DNA of 64,000 bases from CAVRJC01 sp963721435 (GTDB lineage: Bacteria > Actinomycetota > Acidimicrobiia > IMCC26256 > DASPTH01), in contig CAVRJC010000012.1 of assembly GCA_963721435.1 (NCBI GenBank), positions 372,001 through 436,000 of the forward strand, written 5' to 3'. The position numbers and the translations under genes are program-made. Below the pieces are notes generated by a model that saw only the letters and a program-made list of their open reading frames with translations, did not search any database and was not told the origin of the DNA. Within the stretch, counting starts at the first letter, position 1; each line of letters begins with the position of its first letter. This document shows positions 61,018-64,000 of the stretch, piece after piece.

Positions 61018-62667
61018 CTACACGTCGAGGACATGGGCGCGACCGGTGTCGTCGAATTGCTTGCGCAGCGCGGCGGCATCGTCGTCGGTGAACGGCAGCA
61101 GTGAGCCACCGCGGTCGCGACGCCACCACACCGGCGAGTCGACCTCCCACCGCTCGCGGACCAGCTCGCGCTTGATCACCTTGTTGGTCTCGGTCATCGG
61201 GAAGCCGTCGACGACGCGCACGTAGGTGGGCACCCACTTCGGGCCGAGGTCGCGTTGCTCGGCGAGGAACTGCTCGAAGGTCTCGGGGTGGAACGTGGTC
61301 CCCGGCGCGAGCTGGATCGCGGCCATCACGCGGTCGCCGGCATCGGCGTCGGGCACGCCGTACACCGCGCACAGCAGCATGCCGGGACAGCGCATCAGGA
61401 TGCGCTCGACCGGCGCGCCGGCGAAGTTCTCGCCGTCGACGCGGATCCAGTCGGCGCTGCGCCCCGCGAAGTAGAAGAAGCCGTCGTCGTCGCGGTAGCC
61501 GAGGTCGCCGGTCCAGTACCAGCCGTCGCGCAGGCGCTCCTGCTCGCCTTCCTTGTTCTTCCAGTACCCCTCGAACGGCGATGGCGCGGTGTTGACGATC
61601 TCACCGGTGGCCTCGGCCGCGTTCAGCAGCCGGCCGTCGGCGTCGAAGCGGGCGCGCGGGCACTCCTGCATGGTCGCGGGGTCGATGATGCGCACGGTGT
61701 CGGACAGCGGCTTGCCCAGCGCGCCCGCGGGCATCCCGGGCAGGCGGTTGATCGACGCGCCCGTCTCGCTCTGGCCGTAGCCGTCGATGAGCGGGCATCC
61801 GAAGCGCTCGGCGAACCGGCTGAGGTCGGCGTCGGACGCTTCGTTGCCGAACCCGCGCCGAAGGGGGTTGTCGGCGTCGTCGGGTTGCTCGGGCGTGGCG
61901 AGCACGTAGGCCAGCGGCTTGCCGATGTAGTTGAAGTACGTGGCCCCGAACGCGCGCACGTCGGACAGGAACTCCGACGCCGAGAACTTGCGTCGCAGCG
62001 CCAGTGTCGCGCCCGCTCGCACCGTAGGCGCCCACGCGGTGAACATCGCGTTCGAGTGGAACAGCGGCATCGCGCAGTAGGTGACGTCGTCGGCGCTGAG
62101 ATCGAGGGTCTTCATCATCGTGCCCGCGACGCGCTCGAGCCGGCCGTGCGTGCACACAACCGCCTTCGGCGTGCCGCTCGTGCCCGACGTGAAGATGAGC
62201 GCGAAGCGCGTGCTGTCGTCGACCGGCGACTTCGCAGGCAGTGGGGCGTCGGCGAACGGGGCGAGCGCGCCGCCGTACGCGGGATCGTCGGTCACGAGGA
62301 CCCGACCGTCGGCGGCTCCGACGTCGAGGCCGTCGAGCAGGTCGAGGTGACGGCGCTCGGTGATCACGAGCTGGCACTCGGTGTGCGTGATGTCGCGCTC
62401 GAGCTCGGCGCCGCGACGCGTCGGGTTGATGCCGACGATCGTCGCTCCGCTCACCGCGGCGGCACCCAACCACATCGAGTACTCGGGCACGTTGTCGAGC
62501 AGCACACCGATGTGCGGCTCGCCTTCTCCGACCATGGCCGCGAACAACGCCGCACGGGCGGCGCAGCCTTGCACCCACTCGACGTACGTCCACGACTGGT
62601 CTTCGAAGCGCACGGCGACGCGCGGGTCGTCGCGACGTGCTCTCACATGATCGGCGAAGGTCACCAC
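61018..62667 (-). CDS. AMP-binding acyl-CoA synthetase
   Basis: 549 residues. IFTSGTSGTPKAVVCTHG is the nucleotide loop; DGYGQSETGASI, GDLGYRDDDGFFYFAGRSADWIRV and the terminal MTETNKVIKREL with catalytic Lys complete the fold. It resembles the FadD17/FadD-type long-chain or steroid-side-chain CoA ligases of actinobacteria. Second of three tightly spaced genes: SDR, ligase, crotonase. Confidence 0.9.
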   Translation of the reverse strand: MVTFADHVRARRDDPRVAVRFEDQSWTYVEWVQGCAARAALFAAMVGEGEPHIGVLLDNVPEYSMWLGAAAVSGATIVGINPTRRGAELERDITHTECQLVITERRHLDLLDGLDVGAADGRVLVTDDPAYGGALAPFADAPLPAKSPVDDSTRFALIFTSGTSGTPKAVVCTHGRLERVAGTMMKTLDLSADDVTYCAMPLFHSNAMFTAWAPTVRAGATLALRRKFSASEFLSDVRAFGATYFNYIGKPLAYVLATPEQPDDADNPLRRGFGNEASDADLSRFAERFGCPLIDGYGQSETGASINRLPGMPAGALGKPLSDTVRIIDPATMQECPRARFDADGRLLNAAEATGEIVNTAPSPFEGYWKNKEGEQERLRDGWYWTGDLGYRDDDGFFYFAGRSADWIRVDGENFAGAPVERILMRCPGMLLCAVYGVPDADAGDRVMAAIQLAPGTTFHPETFEQFLAEQRDLGPKWVPTYVRVVDGFPMTETNKVIKRELVRERWEVDSPVWWRRDRGGSLLPFTDDDAAALRKQFDDTGRAHVLDV

Positions 62668-62685
62668 TGCTGCGGAGGGCCCTTC

Positions 62686-63447
62686 TCAGCGCAGCGTCGC
62701 GCCACCGTCGACGCTGAGCACCTGGCCGTTGATCCACTCGCCGTCCGACGACATGAGGAACGCCACCGCGCTCGCGATGTCTTCGGGCTGGCCGAGACGC
62801 GGCGAGCGCGTGCTCTTCAGCGCCCATTCGCGGATCGGGCTGTCTTCTGCGATCGCGCGTGTGAGCACGAGCCCGGGCGCGACGGCGTTGGCGCGGATGC
62901 CCTCCTTGCCCCATTTCGACGCCACGTGACGGGCAAGGGCGTTGATCCCCGCCTTCGCCATCGCGTAGGACGGCCGCTCGGGCTCGCCGATGAACGACGC
63001 CGCCGAGCTCGTGTAGACGATCGCGCCGCCGCCGCGTTCGAGCATGCGGGCGATGGCGTGACGGGTGCACAGCAGGTGCCCGCGCAGGTTGACCTCGATG
63101 GTGCGGTCGAACACCTCGAGCGGGAGGCTGATCGCGTCGCTGTCGCGACCGATGTTGCCCGGTGAGAGGTCGGCGGCGTTGGCGTGGAGCAGATCGAGCC
63201 CGCCGAACTGGGCGACCGTGGCGTCGAGCAGCGCGACCACCGATTCCTCGTCGGCGATGTCGAACTCCATCGAGGTGGCGCGGCCGCCGTTGTCGGCGAT
63301 GCCCTTCGCGATCGCGGCCGCATTGTCACCCACGAGGTCGCCCACCATCACTGCGACGCCTTCCTCCGCGAGGCGCACTGCGGTGGACGCACCGATGCCG
63401 GATCCGCCGCCCGCGACGACAGCAACCTTGTTCTCGAGTCCTCGCAC
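62686..63447 (-). CDS. Short-chain dehydrogenase/reductase
   Basis: 253 residues. VVAGGGSGIGASTAVRLAEEG is the cofactor loop (GxxxGxG), DLLHANAADLS replaces the usual NNAG, and the catalytic Ser and YAMAK are in VYTSSAASFIGEPERPSYAMAK. The end VLSVDGGATLR is typical. The LHANAA variant of the NNAG motif is seen in some catabolic dehydrogenases. Starts 20 bases after the cupin gene stop. Confidence 0.9.
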   Translation of the reverse strand: MRGLENKVAVVAGGGSGIGASTAVRLAEEGVAVMVGDLVGDNAAAIAKGIADNGGRATSMEFDIADEESVVALLDATVAQFGGLDLLHANAADLSPGNIGRDSDAISLPLEVFDRTIEVNLRGHLLCTRHAIARMLERGGGAIVYTSSAASFIGEPERPSYAMAKAGINALARHVASKWGKEGIRANAVAPGLVLTRAIAEDSPIREWALKSTRSPRLGQPEDIASAVAFLMSSDGEWINGQVLSVDGGATLR

Positions 63448-63467
63448 AGTTCCCCCTGGTGGCGTGG

Positions 63468-63944
63468 CTACTTCAGGATCGCGTTCGGGCGTGGGACGCC
63501 CGCCGCTTCGCAGCTCTCGTAGAACATCGCGAGGTTCGACGCGGTGTCAGACACCGCGATCACCTCGCCGCCGTCGCCGATGTACTCGGTGCGGCCGTAG
63601 ACCACGGTCAGCGTCTCGGTGACCTCGGTGTTGTCGGCCGGGACGTACAGCGTGTGGACGGAGCCGGGCGGCTCGTAGAGGTACGAGCCGGCGCGGTTCA
63701 CGAAGTCGTGCTCCAGGTACACCCAGGACCCGGAGAGCGTGAACATGTGCACGGCACCGAGGTGGCGGTGGGTGCCGACCTTCAGGCCCGCGTGCATGCG
63801 CCCCGCCATCGTGTAGACGCCGGCGTCGACATCGGCCTGGAGCATCCGGAGCTCGGTGCCCGGAAAGTTCAGGTTCGGGACCCACGGAACATCGTCGAGG
63901 CCCACGTGACGGGCGATTGCGAGGACATCAGCCGGGTTGCTCAT
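63468..63944 (-). CDS. Cupin protein, 2,4'-dihydroxyacetophenone dioxygenase-like
   Basis: 158 residues. AGVYTMAGRMHAGLKVGTHRHLGAVHMFTLSGSWVYLEHDFVNRAGSYLYEPPGSVHTLYVP is a ChrR/DAD-type cupin with three His candidates. 2,4'-dihydroxyacetophenone dioxygenases share this layout; the protein is of matching length. It is first of the unit cupin, SDR, ligase, crotonase, which suggests an aromatic ketone or side-chain pathway. Substrate inferred only. Confidence 0.8.
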   Translation of the reverse strand: MSNPADVLAIARHVGLDDVPWVPNLNFPGTELRMLQADVDAGVYTMAGRMHAGLKVGTHRHLGAVHMFTLSGSWVYLEHDFVNRAGSYLYEPPGSVHTLYVPADNTEVTETLTVVYGRTEYIGDGGEVIAVSDTASNLAMFYESCEAAGVPRPNAILK

Positions 63945-63953
63945 GAGCGGAGA

Positions 63954-64000
63954 CTACGCCGCCCGCGCGACTCCGTGCTCCGGCGCCTCGGGTGCGAGCG
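63954..64000 (-). CDS. Possible C-terminal end of a gene continuing beyond the window
   Basis: The minus strand reads LAPEAPEHGVARAA followed by TAG, entering from the right edge. Codon usage fits a real gene end, placed 9 bases before the cupin ATG. Too short to identify. Confidence 0.3.
   Translation of the reverse strand, partial: LAPEAPEHGVARAA

Noticed and set aside
1..64000. CRISPR arrays, insertion sequences, rRNA genes
   Set aside because: No regularly spaced repeats, no transposase-like reading frames and no rRNA-like sequence were seen on either strand.

Overview
The window reads as chromosomal DNA of a GC-rich actinobacterium. The evidence is a strong G/C bias at third codon positions, a mycothiol-type (DinB fold) isomerase, five luciferase-like (LLM, probably F420-dependent) oxidoreductases, an actinobacterial RipA-like NlpC/P60 hydrolase and many acyl-CoA enzymes. 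An uncultured Acidimicrobiia-like lineage would fit, but that is inference. I saw no transposase, phage gene, plasmid function or CRISPR array. One tRNA gene, tRNA-Leu(UAA), is present.

Layout. 0-6 kb: a methylsuccinyl-CoA dehydrogenase-like acyl-CoA dehydrogenase, a cupredoxin, a Tat-exported amidohydrolase, a malyl-CoA lyase/CitE-like lyase and an MBL hydrolase. 6-12 kb: housekeeping and cell wall genes, including an NlpC/P60 hydrolase with a leader hairpin, an esterase-thioredoxin fusion, pantothenate kinase and a CBS-citrate synthase fusion. 12-20 kb: an epoxide hydrolase, a P450 and an LLM enzyme divergent across a clear promoter/operator, a TetR, and small redox and heme proteins. 20-30 kb: SnoaL/LLM/SDR genes divergent from an amidohydrolase, an ArsR-SRPBCC pair, and another amidohydrolase. 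30-32 kb: a less GC-rich islet with a broken SMI1-like gene.

The most interesting part is 32.7-44.8 kb. A minus-strand run of ten closely packed genes encodes two hotdog hydratases, an EthD-size hypothetical, an extradiol dioxygenase, a PanE-like reductase, a class II aldolase, a molybdenum hydroxylase large subunit, a Met/Pro-rich micro-ORF, a TetR and a CoA ligase. It is divergent from an amidohydrolase plus a Zn alcohol dehydrogenase. The 22-bp element in the divergent promoter recurs just upstream of the TetR start and in the SDR/amidohydrolase promoter at 22.5 kb, which suggests one TetR regulon for an undescribed catabolic pathway.

44.8-64 kb: a cNMP-gated thioredoxin-reductase-like flavoprotein, a sulfite-oxidase-type protein with a ferredoxin-reductase-like partner, a thiolase, a VOC-gene graveyard, two MarR regulators, a DegT enzyme with His in place of the PLP lysine, further LLM and Zn-dehydrogenase genes, two crotonases, a CoA ligase, an SDR and cupins.

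Caution: at least eight otherwise intact genes are split by an apparent single-base indel, mostly next to short G/C runs. That pattern fits assembly or sequencing error better than pseudogenisation. Coordinates for these genes span the joined reading frames. All functions come from motif recognition by eye; no database search was run.
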